From: Salticus scenicus | Lineage: Eukaryota > Arthropoda > Arachnida > Araneae > Salticidae | Reading direction: 5' to 3' | Length of the DNA stretch: 64,000 bases | Assembly (NCBI GenBank): GCA_963930645.1 | Contig: OZ005648.1 | Span: forward strand, 198,469,542 to 198,533,541 | Shown here: positions 12,431-23,745 of the stretch, one piece after another | How positions within the stretch are numbered: the first letter of the stretch is position 1 | How the letters are laid out: the number at the start of each line of letters is the position of its first letter | Notes under the pieces: generated by a model | Database searches by the model: none | What the model saw: only the letters and a program-made list of their open reading frames with translations | Told to the model about the DNA's origin: nothing | Translations under genes and position numbers: made by a program

Positions 12431-12655
12431 CAGTCAGCAGCAAAATTTTCGAAGCGCTAGCAATAATTCCTATTTAAAATATGGGCTCATACCTAATACT
12501 GTATTGTTAAATATTTGCCGAGTCATGATATTTAGTCTTATGCTGTTTACAAAAAAGTAAGCTGATGATAAAAATTAGCGATTTAAAAAAAAAAAAAAAA
12601 AAAAAATGGAAAATATGGATGTGGATGAGTGTTTCAACAATTTTGTGGCCAAATG
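12431..12655 (+). mobile_element. TA-flanked MITE of the CAGTCGGCAG family, long form
   Basis: Starts CAGTCAGCAGCAAAATTTTCGAAG right after TA (12429-12430). Its interior (CCTAATACTGTATTGTTAAATATTTG, GATGATAAAAATTAGCGAT) matches the copy at 58032-58216, and its right end (TTTCAACAATTTTGTGGCC) is a decayed version of that copy's TTCAATAATTTTACTGCC. An expanded poly(A) at about 12584-12606 enlarges it. No coding capacity. TA duplication and CAGT ends suggest mobilisation by a Tc1/mariner transposase. Confidence 0.7.
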
Positions 12656-14010
12656 TGGCTGCCCAAAATTTTCCAGGAAAGTACCGAAAATTTTTAACAC
12701 TATAGTTTATCTCACAAAGATGAAATGTTTATGCTGTTTTTGTATAAAAACGTTGATATATGTCGTAAACACAAGTACAAAAAATGTGAACGAATAAATA
12801 TTTTTTCTACCATTTTACATTTTTGTTTACCATAAAGTCATACCTTTTGGTTGTTCTTCTGGACTACTAAATTTTCATTAGTGACGTTTAAGAAAATGAA
12901 ATGAGATAACAGTTTCTTCTGATTCAGAAACTGTAGTAAAATGAAAATACGTATATTTTTCACTTTTAAAAGTCTTAGAAAATTTTAATATAGATTTACC
13001 ACTTACTTAAGCATTTTAAAATAAAAATGAATAAATAAATAAAATACATGATAAAATTTTTTAAATATAAAAAGCTACATTATCCTTTATAATAATACAC
13101 TAACTAAAATGAATTACTTATTGACAAAACTTTCAACAGTTAAATTTTTATAACGCATAAAAAGTAAATGAAAATATAAACATCAATAATAAAAATAATC
13201 TCTAAATATAAATAAAAGAAACTGCGTTTTTACTGTTACATAATAATTTTAAATTTAATCTTCTCTGTGCTTCAAGCTATAACAATGTTTTATAATAAAA
13301 TGTTTCTCATTCAAATCAATTTTGTGTTTCCTTCTATATTTTCCTAAAAATATAAATTGCAAATAGGAAAAAAATAATTTGCTTTGTTTCTCTTAAAAGA
13401 CAAAAAAAAAAAAAAAAAAGGCTGATGCCTGAAATTTAAATTTTCTTTTGAAGTTTATGTTATTTATTCATATCAGCCTGTTTTTTTATTTTGATTAATA
13501 TTTATGTACTTTACCGGTTGTAGTGTTTTTATCCAAACTAGAATATCTACTGTTCAGTTGCATATTTCATTATTTTCACTTTCAGGGAAAATAAACGCAA
13601 GGGTATTAAAATTTTATAGCTTTTAGAAGCAACAAACGTATACCTTTTACGTATAGTAAACGTAAACCTTTTATGTATATTTCTCATTTTTTAAATTCAT
13701 AAAGTTTTAGTGTATATTCGTTTTGTTAAAAATATCTTTTTAGAGAAATAATTTTAATATTTATAAAAGCTTCAAAACATAATTTAAAGAACAATTTTTT
13801 ATAAAAAAATATTTTAAATAAGAAATGAAAAATACAGCTTATGTTTATTAAATATGCAGTCACCAATGGCGAATCATAGTTATTTTTAATTTAAATATAC
13901 ATAAACAAAAACGAAAAATCATGCTGTGAGCATATTGATTATTAACACTTTCCAACTGAACGTACTTGTTGTATCGTATAACTTTCAGTATTTTTTGCCT
14001 ACGTTATTAC
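12656..14010. other. AT-rich intergenic DNA
   Basis: No gene or recognised repeat. Includes a poly(A) run near 13404-13419. The only frame of note (12606-12797) is largely MITE sequence. Confidence 0.6.
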
Positions 14011-14233
14011 ACAATGGACAGACAAAAGGTCTGAAAGGCATACACATAGACTAATTGAATTTATAAGCACACTTAAACATCGTTGTAAAGTGTTAAAATT
14101 GCTTAATGCAAAAGAAAATTCAGCTCTTATGTTCTAATTGCAGCCCTTAACGTATCTGAATATTTTAGTTCAAACCTGTAAATTGGTAGATTAACTATAT
14201 CATATTCTATACAAAACATTATTTTAGCATATT

Positions 14234-14270
<37 letters not shown>

Positions 14271-15010
14271 GATTTTTGCAGTAGAATGTTATTTAAATGT
14301 GATTTATTTAAATGTCTGTCCTAAGCATAACGCATTGACATTTTCTGAGTGACCCTGAACACAAACCAGTTATACAGGACCGGACCCATAATTGCCATTT
14401 TAAATGGGAAATATTCCATTGTGAAATTGAATAACACATATCATTTTTTTAAATTTCTGAATATATCTACGAACGCTGGATTCGGGCAGACAGACGGATA
14501 GACAGGTGGACAGTCGGGCAGACAGATGCACAAATTTAAATCATATTCACATTTAAAAATTGTTAAAATGTGTTAAAAACGCTTAATGTAAACGAAAATG
14601 CAATTTCAGCAAATTTTCAATGACTTCCCTGAATGTAACTGAATATTTTTGTGTGGCTTAATGCTAATTATACTTCATTCTATAGAAAGACTTTTCTTTT
14701 GCGTATATGAATAACATATTTCAATTTCATTGAGATTTGTGTAAAATAAAGGTATGAAAATATAGTTTATAGAAATATCTCTCATAGAACATAATGCTTT
14801 GAAATACTTTCGGGTGTCAAAGTACACAAACCAGTAGAGATATTCACTCCATTTTCAATAGGGAACATCCGATAGTGAACTTGAATAACATATTTCAGTT
14901 TCAGGAAATTCCATGTATATTTACGGTAGTTACAGCGTGGACAGACAGGCAAACAAACCGAAGTCATTAACAGTTTTCAACCTCGTTGGAAAGTGTTAAA
15001 AAGGTGATTT
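14011..15010 (-). repeat. Hairpin/CAGACAGA tandem repeat, family D, three units
   Basis: Three diverged units of about 420-480 bp. Each carries an ACACTTT...AAGTGT type hairpin (about 14068-14092, 14548-14572, 14970-14997) next to a CAGACAGA-type microsatellite (about 14021-14030, 14487-14533, 14940-14952) and the phrase GTGTTAAAA (14091, 14571, 14993). Read on the minus strand, each unit has the order hairpin, short spacer, TGTCTG microsatellite, then TACCGTAAATAT or its variants, and matches the + strand copy at 29701-29785. No coding capacity. Confidence 0.65.
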
Positions 15011-15964
15011 TATTATACATTGTAATATTAATTTGCTGAAAAATACCTAAATTGTCTGCATATTATGCGTTTTAATCATATTCGTTCCATTCTACAGTGT
15101 GACTGAAAGTTATATTCTAATTATAAAAAATAAACATAGTTTTGAGTATTAATTCCACATCTTGTAAATAAACAGGATGATTCAAAAAGGTTCTAAAAAA
15201 CTTTAATGATAGGTCAGGCATATCAAATAATATCACTTTTACATAAAAACATAAAACCAGGAACGTTATGCGTATGCGCTAGAGAGCGCTCTTTACCTAA
15301 AATAAATTTGACAACACGAGACACTACAAAATTTGTATGAATTTAACCAACATATAATTTCTAAAAATAGTCATACAGAGTTTAGGAGATCTACGGGGAG
15401 CCACCGGTCAGTGAAGTCATGCTATTCAGCACTCCTGAAATGGGCTAATTGCCACTGGGAACGGGGTAAGTACCAGTCGCAAATTATGTCTCATTTTGTT
15501 CTTGAAAGTCTAAGCTTCATTTTGATACCTCATTTAAGTAATTAAGATTACTAGAACAAAAGTTAACAATAAAAATGTAAAAGTGTTAAAAGCTAGCTAA
15601 ATGAAATTCATTTCCCTAATCATCCCTAACATGGCCGATGGTAGCCTACCACTTTGACCATGTTTTTAACAAAATAAAAGCACTTAACCATTTAATTACA
15701 GTAAAATGATGATTGTTGTGGATGCTAGTAACCATAAATTAACTTTTAAAACTGGCCTGGTGTTTCTATGTTAATTTTAAGTTAAGTAAATAAAATTTTT
15801 AAAAACGCACTTTTTCCCCAACTTCTTCCCTAATTTGATAGTTCAGCTGCAATATTTGTACTCTTTTCCCTAGAACACCAAGTACTTTTCCCTAATAGCT
15901 CAAATTTGAACTCGAATTATCTGATTGGTCGAAATAACGTAAGCTAACGTATTCAAACCAAAAC
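15011..15964. other. Intergenic DNA upstream of the retrotransposon array
   Basis: No gene recognised. Around 15172 the phrase CAGGATGATTCAAAAAGG resembles a mariner-type end, but no partner end or TA duplication is seen. From about 15600 the + strand becomes A/C-rich, with TTTTCCCTAA repeated near 15810-15895 and a CCAAT-like ATTGGTC at about 15926; this may already belong to the retrotransposon leader. Confidence 0.45.
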
Positions 15965-17548
15965 AAAAATCCTTTGGAACGCAACTAGAAAATACATCAT
16001 TGAACTCACACTTTAAACCTTAAGCAAATACTCCTTAAACTATAATTACCGGTGGTAATTAAGTGCAACCTCCAAATTAAAGCGAACAATTATTATTAAA
16101 GGAAAGAAAGAAAAATTAAGCTTAACTCTCCTTATAGACTAACATCTACACACTCATGGGAACCTCAAGCTGTTTACTTTCTCTTGCCCATCTTTTCCAG
16201 TGCTCTCTTTGGGAGAATCTGCTCTACCACATTAATATTAGCAAAAAAATTACGAACGAAAAGTAAATTAAAAGATAAAAATAAACATCTACATACTCAC
16301 GGGAAATCTGATACATTAGAAACTCGTAAGACAAGATCCCTGTTAGCGAGATTTATTAAACAGAAATTCAGCTCAATAAGAAAATCTTTTAGAACTTAAA
16401 GAACGTTATACGCTTAAAAAGCTATACACACTCACAAAAACCAGACAAGAAGCAAAACTCCTATCAAACACAATAATGGTAATTAAAATTAAACATTAAC
16501 AGTTGAAACAACTTTAGTTAGACACACAGTTTAGGGCAATTAGTCTTTTCAAGTAAACATCTATGCAATCACGATTCGTTAACAGCATCAACATAACCAC
16601 ATAAAAGTAAAATAACAAACTCCCAACAATTACAAAAGCGGCTAACACTCAATAGATGACAAAACAATAACAACCAATCACAATAATTAAGACAATAGTA
16701 CTTATCATCCAAACATCTACACACTCACGGAGTTCCCACACAGTATACTTTCCCACGTAGCCCAGTTAACGTCCTTTAAAAGAGAAACTGCTTTAAAACG
16801 CATAAAAACTCACAACTTACATAATTGCAGTAAACATCCATGCACTCACGATTAAAATGAATACCCCATACACAAATATCCTATGATCACAGTAAGCAGG
16901 ATTCACTTAAATGTATTAACAGAAAAGGCTAACAATCATTAATAGAAGTTAAAACATCAACTAACCACATTAATTAAGAAAAATGCACCTATCATTTAAA
17001 CACTTACACACCCACAGAGTCCTCACACTGTAAACATTCCCAGGTCGTTGAATTGACGTCCTTTAAAGGAGAAAACTGCTCTAGAACGCAACTAAAATTT
17101 TCAACTAAAACAAGACGGCTAACTAAAATAAATCCAGAAAACATCGACGCACTCACGATCAAAATGAATACCCCATACCCAAATATCCTATGATCACAGT
17201 AAGCGGGATTCACTTAAATGTATTAACAGAAAAACTAGACAATCCTTTAGTACACAAACCTTGAAGCATATTACACAATCTTAATACTCCCAGAATAATC
17301 AATTTAAGAATTTAACTCTCTACATTGACAGCAAAGGCAAATGAACATCAAAGGGGGGGAAAATATTCACACGATTTAGAACAACTGCTCTTTTCTTTCA
17401 ATACACATCAACATATTCATGGGGTGTTCACGCAGTTAACCTTTCCCTGGCTAACTAAAATTTAAGATCTTAACCAGAGTAACTGCTCTAGCACGTCAAA
17501 ATTTTACAATTCAATAAGTCAGATAATTATTTTAACCACAAAAAAAAA

Positions 17549-17582
<34 letters not shown>

Positions 17583-19900
17583 GAAAAACTTGACAATCCT
17601 TTAGAACACAAAGAACGAAACAAGTCAAAAAAACACAAATTTCCCCTCACAAATCTAAAGAAACTTTTCCCTTTCAAAAAATTTAGTGGCAAATAATCAC
17701 CAAAAGAAGTTACAACAAAGATTATCGCAATAAATAAGACAAATGCTCCTAATATTGAATCATCAACACACTCTCGCGGTTCTTATCCGACTCTCCGCTT
17801 CCCGGCTAATCTTATTACCCTCTCAGGAAGAAACTGTTTTAAAACGTTAGACTTCACAAATGGACGAATCAACCAGTTAACTTGTCTGCATTTGACACTT
17901 ACACACTCACGAGAAAATATATTTCTCCATATATGAACGTCTTACGTTCTCTGCTAGCGGTTTCCATCAAAAGTTTCAGCAGAATAACAAGACAATCCTT
18001 TAGAACTCAAAAAGCAAAACAACTAGACAACACCTATACACTCACGCATAACACATTAAGATTCTGACTACCTCTTTTAACAACACTGGCAAACAAACTC
18101 TCAGGATGAAGCAATTAAATTTTATCACAATAATCACGAGAAATTTTTTTTTCCCCCTCAAACAAACACCATTACATTCACTGTTTCCTCATGCATCTAC
18201 TTACCCTGGCCGGCTTTAACATTCAAATGGCATTTCTGTTATTGCACGTTAATTCCCATAAATAATTAAGACATCTAATGAAACTGAATGAATTAAACTT
18301 CCACACACTCGCAGGAAACTCGATTTAACTAAACACAAGCGTCACACGTTCTCCGTTAGTGGATTTTAACAATAGAATTACACAGTTAGACAATCTTTTA
18401 GAACTCAAAGAACGAATAAAGCTAAATAGCATTAATACAACCACATAAAACTAAAGTAATTAACCCGTAACAATTACTAAAGCGGTTAATAAACATTAAT
18501 AAAATTTGTAACATCAACTATGCACAATAATTAAGAAAAATGCACGTATTATTTAAACACCTACACACCCACGGAGTCCTCACACTGTAAACATTCCCAG
18601 GCCGTTTAATTGACGTCCTTTAAGGGAGGAAACTGTTCTAGAACGGAACTAAAATTTTCAACTAAAACAAGACGGCTAACTAAAATACATCCAGAAAACA
18701 TCCACGTACTCACGATCTAAATGATCTCCCCACACACAAAATTCTCATTATCATAGCAAGCGGGCATCACTTAAAAGTAAAAATAGAGAAACTAGACAAT
18801 CCTCTAGCACACAAAGAACGTAACAAGTAAAACAATACAAACATGCTCACACAAATCTGATGATACTATCCCCTTTTTACAATAATATTGGCAAATAAAC
18901 ACTAAAAGTAATTACAACAAATCTTAATCGAGATAATTAATGCTCCTATTAAGGAAATATCAACACATTTACGCAGTCTTTACCCGACTTTCCTCTCCCA
19001 GCGTAAACCTAATTAATACTCTTTCAGGAAGTAACTGCTTTAGCATGTGAAATCTCACAAATACGCAAGTCAACCAATAAAATAAACTAATACATACATC
19101 TACACACTCACCAGAAAATTGACTTTTCTACACATGAACTTCTCAAGCTCTCTGCTAGCGGTTTCCATCAAAAAGAATCTAAAGAACAACAAGAAAATCC
19201 TTTAGAACTCAAAAGAGTGAAACAAACAACACTTTTACGTACATTCATACAACACGTTTTAAGAAACTGACTCCTTTCATCAACAGATGCTAACCAACTT
19301 TAAATACGATGCGTCAAGAATTATTCTCAACAAACAAGAGAAATAGAATTTCTCAAACAAACAACTACACATTCACGGGGTCTACATGTTTTTACCATTC
19401 CCTAGCTGTCTTAAACTTTCAATGGTATGAACAGCTTTACTAAGCTAATTCCCACAATTAAACAAGACAATTAATTAAATTACTGCAATAAACATCTACA
19501 CATTCACAGGCAAGCCGAACTTCTCTAATCAAGAACGTCATACGTTCCCTGCTAGTAGGAATTGACTTAAGTTAAAACAGAACAGTCCGACAATCTTTTA
19601 GAACTTAAAGAACGAATCATGCTCAACAGCATCGACACATTCACACAAGCTAAAGAAAGAAACTCCTAACATTAACAACAGCAGCAAACATACACCATTA
19701 ACACATTAAAAAAAAAAAAAAAAATTAACCTAAGTAATTAAGATTTTTACACCTAACAATAAAGCAACAACACACTCATGGTGTCCACACGCCTCAATAA
19801 ACTAAAATTAACTGGCACACCAACAAACATAAATGCTATAAGCATCGTCACACTCACAGGCTGAATAGTTCTCTCCACCCACAGTTTCACATCACTCAAC
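15965..19900 (+). repeat. Higher-order tandem array of about 134-bp monomers
   Basis: The degenerate motif ACATCTACACACTCACGG recurs at about 15999, 16142, 16285, 16421, 16558, 16714, 16835, 17001, 17142, 17405, 17761, 17896, 18031, 18167, 18298, 18427, 18558, 18699, 18831, 18958, 19097, 19230, 19362, 19493, 19630, 19766 and 19842, usually 121-143 bp apart. A second motif, CAATCCTTTAGAACTCAAAGAACG, recurs about every 400 bp (17593, 17997, 18391, 18803, 19200, 19589), i.e. once per three monomers. Nine-monomer blocks repeat at about 1.2 kb: 17761 matches 18958, 17896 matches 19097, 18031 matches 19230, 18167 matches 19362. Stops occur in all frames. By analogy with monomer arrays at the 5' end of some LINEs it may act as an internal promoter, which the sequence alone does not show. 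Confidence 0.85.
17548..17580 (+). repeat. ATA/AAT trinucleotide run inside the monomer array
   Basis: A poly(A) stretch followed by about nine AAT units interrupts one monomer, which explains one irregular spacing in the array. Confidence 0.85.
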
Positions 19901-20724
19901 ACCAATACACTAGTAAGCAACTAGCCTATATAATATGGGTCCACAACCAAACTAAAGTCAATCTCCAAACGAACAGCTTCACCACAAACTCTTCAGTAAT
20001 TGTACAAGCAGTGTCACAAGCATATACTAGCAACTCTGGAAACTTTGCTACCCCCCCCCCTCTCCTTGAGGTCCCATGGGTCTTCCAGCAACTCTCAGTG
20101 GCCCTTAACATGAGACTGTAAACCACATTACCCCCCCCCCCTCAAAATTAACCTCTATTATTTCTCATTCTCTTCACTTGTGTCTGGCATCAACACCAAT
20201 GTTCATCTTATTAAAATAAAAAAAATGAGAAGGAAGGGAAAATAATAATAATAATAATAATAATGTTAATAATGAAAGGAAAGAGGGAAAGGAAGGGATT
20301 TTTTTTTTTTTTTTTCCTTTTAACCCCCTTTTATTTTATTTTATTTTATTTTATGATTTTTTTTTTTTTTAATAAGCTCAGTCTTCTTCCTTCTTTTAAG
20401 ATTAAAGTTAATTCCATAAATTAATAAATATATATATATATTTTTTTCTCTTTCTCCCCGCAATCAACAGTTAACAGTTGCTTTTTCATTCAATAGAACT
20501 GATAAAGACTTTTTTTTTTTTTTTTTGAGGCATAATGCGACTGGGAAAACCCCATCCACTCTTCTGGACGCTTCTCTTTTTATCCATATTTTATATTTGT
20601 GTTTTATCTGGTACTAATTACAAACTTTTACTGTTTAGTATCTAAAATTAATAGCTAATCTTGCTAAATTAAAAAAAAAAGAAAAAAAAAAAGCTTTTCT
20701 TAAAGCTACATTCCCATTTTCAAC
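19901..20724 (+). other. Retrotransposon leader between monomer array and ORF1
   Basis: No coding frame. Contains C runs (about 20050-20059 and 20132-20141), an AAT run (about 20241-20263), ATTTT repeats (20334-20353), several poly(T) and poly(A) runs and a short TA run (20428-20440). The leader runs directly into the ORF1 start, whose context CAACATGG suits translation initiation. Long homopolymers make this stretch prone to sequence error. Confidence 0.6.
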
Positions 20725-22293
20725 ATGGCAGATGATGACAACACTCCCGTCATCGTCATCAGACCTAAAGACGTAGATACAGTGTTTTCGGAATACGAAA
20801 CAGAAGAGGAGACTGAACCTCCAATCACCCGCTCTCGAGCGACTCGGGTCTTATTCAACAGACAGGAGACCTTCAGAACATTTACATGCATTGATGAAAT
20901 AGCCAAGACGGCAATTAACATCATAACATTGGTTAAGAACAATAACGACAGACCCCCCCTTGTGCTACTTAAGCATGCTTTTCGTCAAATTAGGGCTCTT
21001 CACAAAACCAATGACCCTTCCTCGTCTCAACCAACTTCTCCATCTCAACCAACCTCTCCAACTCAAGCAACCAATCTAATAGCCCTTCCCACGACGGAAA
21101 ATGCAACCAAGAATATCCAACTACAAGAAATTCAAAACTCTATTATAAACAACTTCTCAGAAATGGACAGAAGACTAAAAGAAATTAAAACCCTGCAGGA
21201 ACTTATGAATGAAAAGTTTCAGCAAGAACAACCCCCACAAAACACTGCCAGTGTTCCACAAGATACTCCTGCCTCCTATGTAGAATCAAACATTATTAAC
21301 CCCAGCTTCTCACAGGTCACAGGTCACCAAGCGGCAGCAGCACAATCAAACCAAAGCACACAGAACCAAAAGAGAAACAATAAATCTGCACATCCACAGA
21401 ACAGGCAATTCCAACAAGCCCTACAGGCACTTAACATTTTCAAGAAAACAGTATACATTACTTCTGTCAAACCCACAGACAGAGGAACAGAAATCATGGC
21501 ACTCTTGAAATGTAAAAATTTCAACACTCATGCAAAAATAGTAAAAACTAACATATACAGAAAATCCATAGACGTTACATGTGATTCAGAGACTGATGCC
21601 CAACATTTACTAAAGGACCTCGCCTCTCACAGTGACATTCCACAATATCTGAAAATGAAAATGAAACCTTGCCCGATGCAACGCTTCCTAGTTCTAGGTT
21701 TGCCGGAGGAAGCTGAAAGCAACCAGCTACTAAAATGCCTCATCGAACTAAGTGGTCTACCTGAAGAACTAGAAGAAGCCATACAAATCATCCGACAGCA
21801 GCAATCCAGAATCGCCGACCTGAAGAACTGGGTTGTTCAAGCACCCTCCCCTCTGGCAGAAGCCTTCTTAAACCTCCAATCAATACAACTGGGCCTGCAA
21901 ATATATCCAATAAGACCACTAACACAAGCCATCAGGTGCTTTAACTGTCAAAGCCTGGAACACCCAACGACTACCTGCTCAAGCAAACAATACTGCTCTC
22001 ATTGTTCAGGTACCCACAAAAATGAGCAGTGCAATTCCAGGCCCAACTGCATAAACTGTCAGCGGGAAAACATGTACAGACTGAAAAATGGATTATCTCC
22101 AATAAAATCAGACCACCCGGCTTACTCCAAGAAATGCCCCATCTATGAAGAAAGATATAAATTCTGCCGTGAAACACTGGACAAAAAATATCCTATGGTA
22201 GCCGGTAGCCCTAGGCGCAGCAAGAATTTCGAGAAGAGATGCTGCTACCTGCAACCGCCTAACCCATCAGTCCAACTCTCGCCAACGAAGTAA
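20725..22293 (+). CDS. Retrotransposon ORF1, gag-like zinc-knuckle protein
   Basis: 522 aa as read. It would bind the element's RNA and help form the ribonucleoprotein used for target-primed reverse transcription. The first about 230 residues are polar, acidic at the very N-terminus, with tandem SQPTSP-like repeats near 95-112 and a likely coiled stretch near 130-170. Residues about 232-310 (ALNIFKKTVYITSV onwards) look RRM-like, and 310-400 (PMQRFLVLGLPEEAESNQLL) resemble the pre-C2HC region of arthropod gag-like proteins. Three zinc knuckles follow from C405: CFNCQSLEHPTTTC (C-x2-C-x4-H-x4-C), CSHCSGTHKNEQC (C-x2-C-x3-H-x4-C), and a long CINC...H...C form. The ATG at 20725 has a good context. 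The stop at 22291-22293 is probably premature, because another frame carries on to the ORF2 start. Confidence 0.88.
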   Translation: MADDDNTPVIVIRPKDVDTVFSEYETEEETEPPITRSRATRVLFNRQETFRTFTCIDEIAKTAINIITLVKNNNDRPPLVLLKHAFRQIRALHKTNDPSSSQPTSPSQPTSPTQATNLIALPTTENATKNIQLQEIQNSIINNFSEMDRRLKEIKTLQELMNEKFQQEQPPQNTASVPQDTPASYVESNIINPSFSQVTGHQAAAAQSNQSTQNQKRNNKSAHPQNRQFQQALQALNIFKKTVYITSVKPTDRGTEIMALLKCKNFNTHAKIVKTNIYRKSIDVTCDSETDAQHLLKDLASHSDIPQYLKMKMKPCPMQRFLVLGLPEEAESNQLLKCLIELSGLPEELEEAIQIIRQQQSRIADLKNWVVQAPSPLAEAFLNLQSIQLGLQIYPIRPLTQAIRCFNCQSLEHPTTTCSSKQYCSHCSGTHKNEQCNSRPNCINCQRENMYRLKNGLSPIKSDHPAYSKKCPIYEERYKFCRETLDKKYPMVAGSPRRSKNFEKRCCYLQPPNPSVQLSPTK

Positions 22294-22681
22294 ACAAAAC
22301 AACCAACAGAATAAATCTAGGATCCGCACAGTCCAACAATCCAGCTCCCGCACAAGGAGCTACAGGAGATCACAGGAAACAAGATCAAGAAGTCGCCAGA
22401 CACGCCAAAACTCCAGACCAAGCCTCAATCCAGGGTCCGAAAGAGTCACTCCACAAGACAAAGACTACCCTCCATCAGACAGCAGAGAGCACCCATCCAC
22501 TAGGCCAATATATCCATACCAATTCTTCCCAATCCCACCTCCATTATCTGCAGATTCAAATCATCTTACACAGCTCTTCATGGACTACCTCAGAAAATAC
22601 TCTGCGACAACCTACCAACCCACTCCTCTCGGAGCCAGCAGAAGTCCAGGCATCAGTAACTCCGACGAGCTGTTATCTTAA
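22202..22681 (+). pseudogene. Frame-shifted C-terminal part of retrotransposon ORF1
   Basis: Frame 2 is open from 22202 and ends in TAA at 22679-22681, two bases before the ORF2 ATG (22684). Its translation is Ser/Arg/Gln-rich (SNSRQRSKQNNQQNKSRI, RSRQTRQNSRPSLNP) and then Pro-rich (YPYQFFPIPPPL). This would be a sensible basic tail after the zinc knuckles. Joining it to ORF1 needs a net +1 (or -2) shift somewhere between 22202 and 22293. With it, ORF1 would be about 650 aa. The alternative is a non-coding ORF1-ORF2 spacer, but 160 sense codons in a row with a clear composition bias argue against that. Confidence 0.7.
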
Positions 22682-22683
22682 CT

Positions 22684-23745
22684 ATGGAGCAAGCAGGTAA
22701 ACAACGTCCTAATTTATCTAATTCCGTTTCAACCCCCAATAAAAATTTTAAATTCAAAGCAAAACGCAAAAAAGTTCTCTCCTCCTCCTACCAAAAAGCA
22801 GCATCTTCTTCGACCACCCCACAATCAAACTCCATAGACAGTCTTCGTGTCCTGCAGGTCAACTTCAACAGATGCAAGGCGGCAAACTCGGCGGCGCAAG
22901 TATATATGGAGAAAAACTCCATTGATATTGCGCTGCTGCAAGATGCCTATTGCACTCGAGAGGGTGACCTGTATGGTTTCCCTGCCTCCTGGTCCAGATT
23001 TAGCTCTAATCAACACTCCGCGCATGTACTCATCAACACACAAAATCTTAACTACACTCACCTTTTCACTGGGGAGCATTGTGTCTTTCTGACTTTGACT
23101 ACACTTGAAGGCGAACTGATCCTTGGCAGTGCCTACGCTGCCCCCTCTTCTGATTTCAAGGAATGTCTGCAAGAATGGCAATTTCTCATCACTCAAAAAT
23201 CTCTTTTTCTCTGTGGCTGCGACCTCAATGCGAATTCCCCATTATGGTGTTCACCGCGTGAGGACGCTAGAGGGAGCAGCCTAATTGAATTCATAGCTTC
23301 AAATAACCTCTGTCTAGCCAATATTGAAAATTCCCACCCAACTTTCGAAAAAAATGAAGCCAAGGGCTGGCCAGATTTTACCCTTGTTAATCCTAAAACT
23401 TTTGCAATCATTAACGACTGGTCAGTCCTGGATATCCACAATAGTTCTGATCATAAATATATTACTTACTCATTAAATTCGACTCCCTCAACCACTTATT
23501 CTAAAAGATTTGCAACCGCACATGGTAATTTTAATAAATTCAAAAAACAACTCAAAATTAATACTTCCTCTCTACATAATACAATGTCTTCAGTAACAAA
23601 CACTAATCAACTAGAGCGCGCAACTTCTGACTTAATCAAATCCATACATTCTGCCGCCTCCTCTGCCTTCAGACTCAAAAAATCGGGGAGGCAGTTCGCC
23701 TACAACTTCTGGTCCCCCAGCTACGCTCCATGCGTAACCAGCTAA
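22684..23745 (+). pseudogene. Retrotransposon ORF2 part 1: apurinic-like endonuclease
   Basis: The start of ORF2, 353 aa in this frame. After about 50 basic residues comes the endonuclease/exonuclease/phosphatase fold that nicks target DNA to prime reverse transcription. Visible landmarks are N60 in LQVNFNRCKAA, LLQDAY (D87, where relatives usually have Glu), SAYAAP around 149-154, GCDLNANSPLW (D180, N182), DARGSSLIEFI, GWPDFTLV (D231) and SDH (256-257). The frame ends prematurely at 23743-23745. At about 23713 a run of five C, where six would keep frame, shifts the reading into the next segment (TGG TCC CCC then CAG CTA). The start codon lies two bases after the likely ORF1 stop, so reinitiation or stop-start translation is plausible. 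Confidence 0.9.

Noticed and set aside
15169..15300. A mariner-type MITE starting CAGGATGATTCAAAAAGG
   Set aside because: No matching inverted end or TA duplication was found within 1 kb; only one end-like phrase.
15965..19900. CRISPR-like regularly spaced repeats
   Set aside because: The spaced motif is degenerate, the whole 134-bp unit is homologous between repeats, no unique spacers exist, and the setting is eukaryotic.
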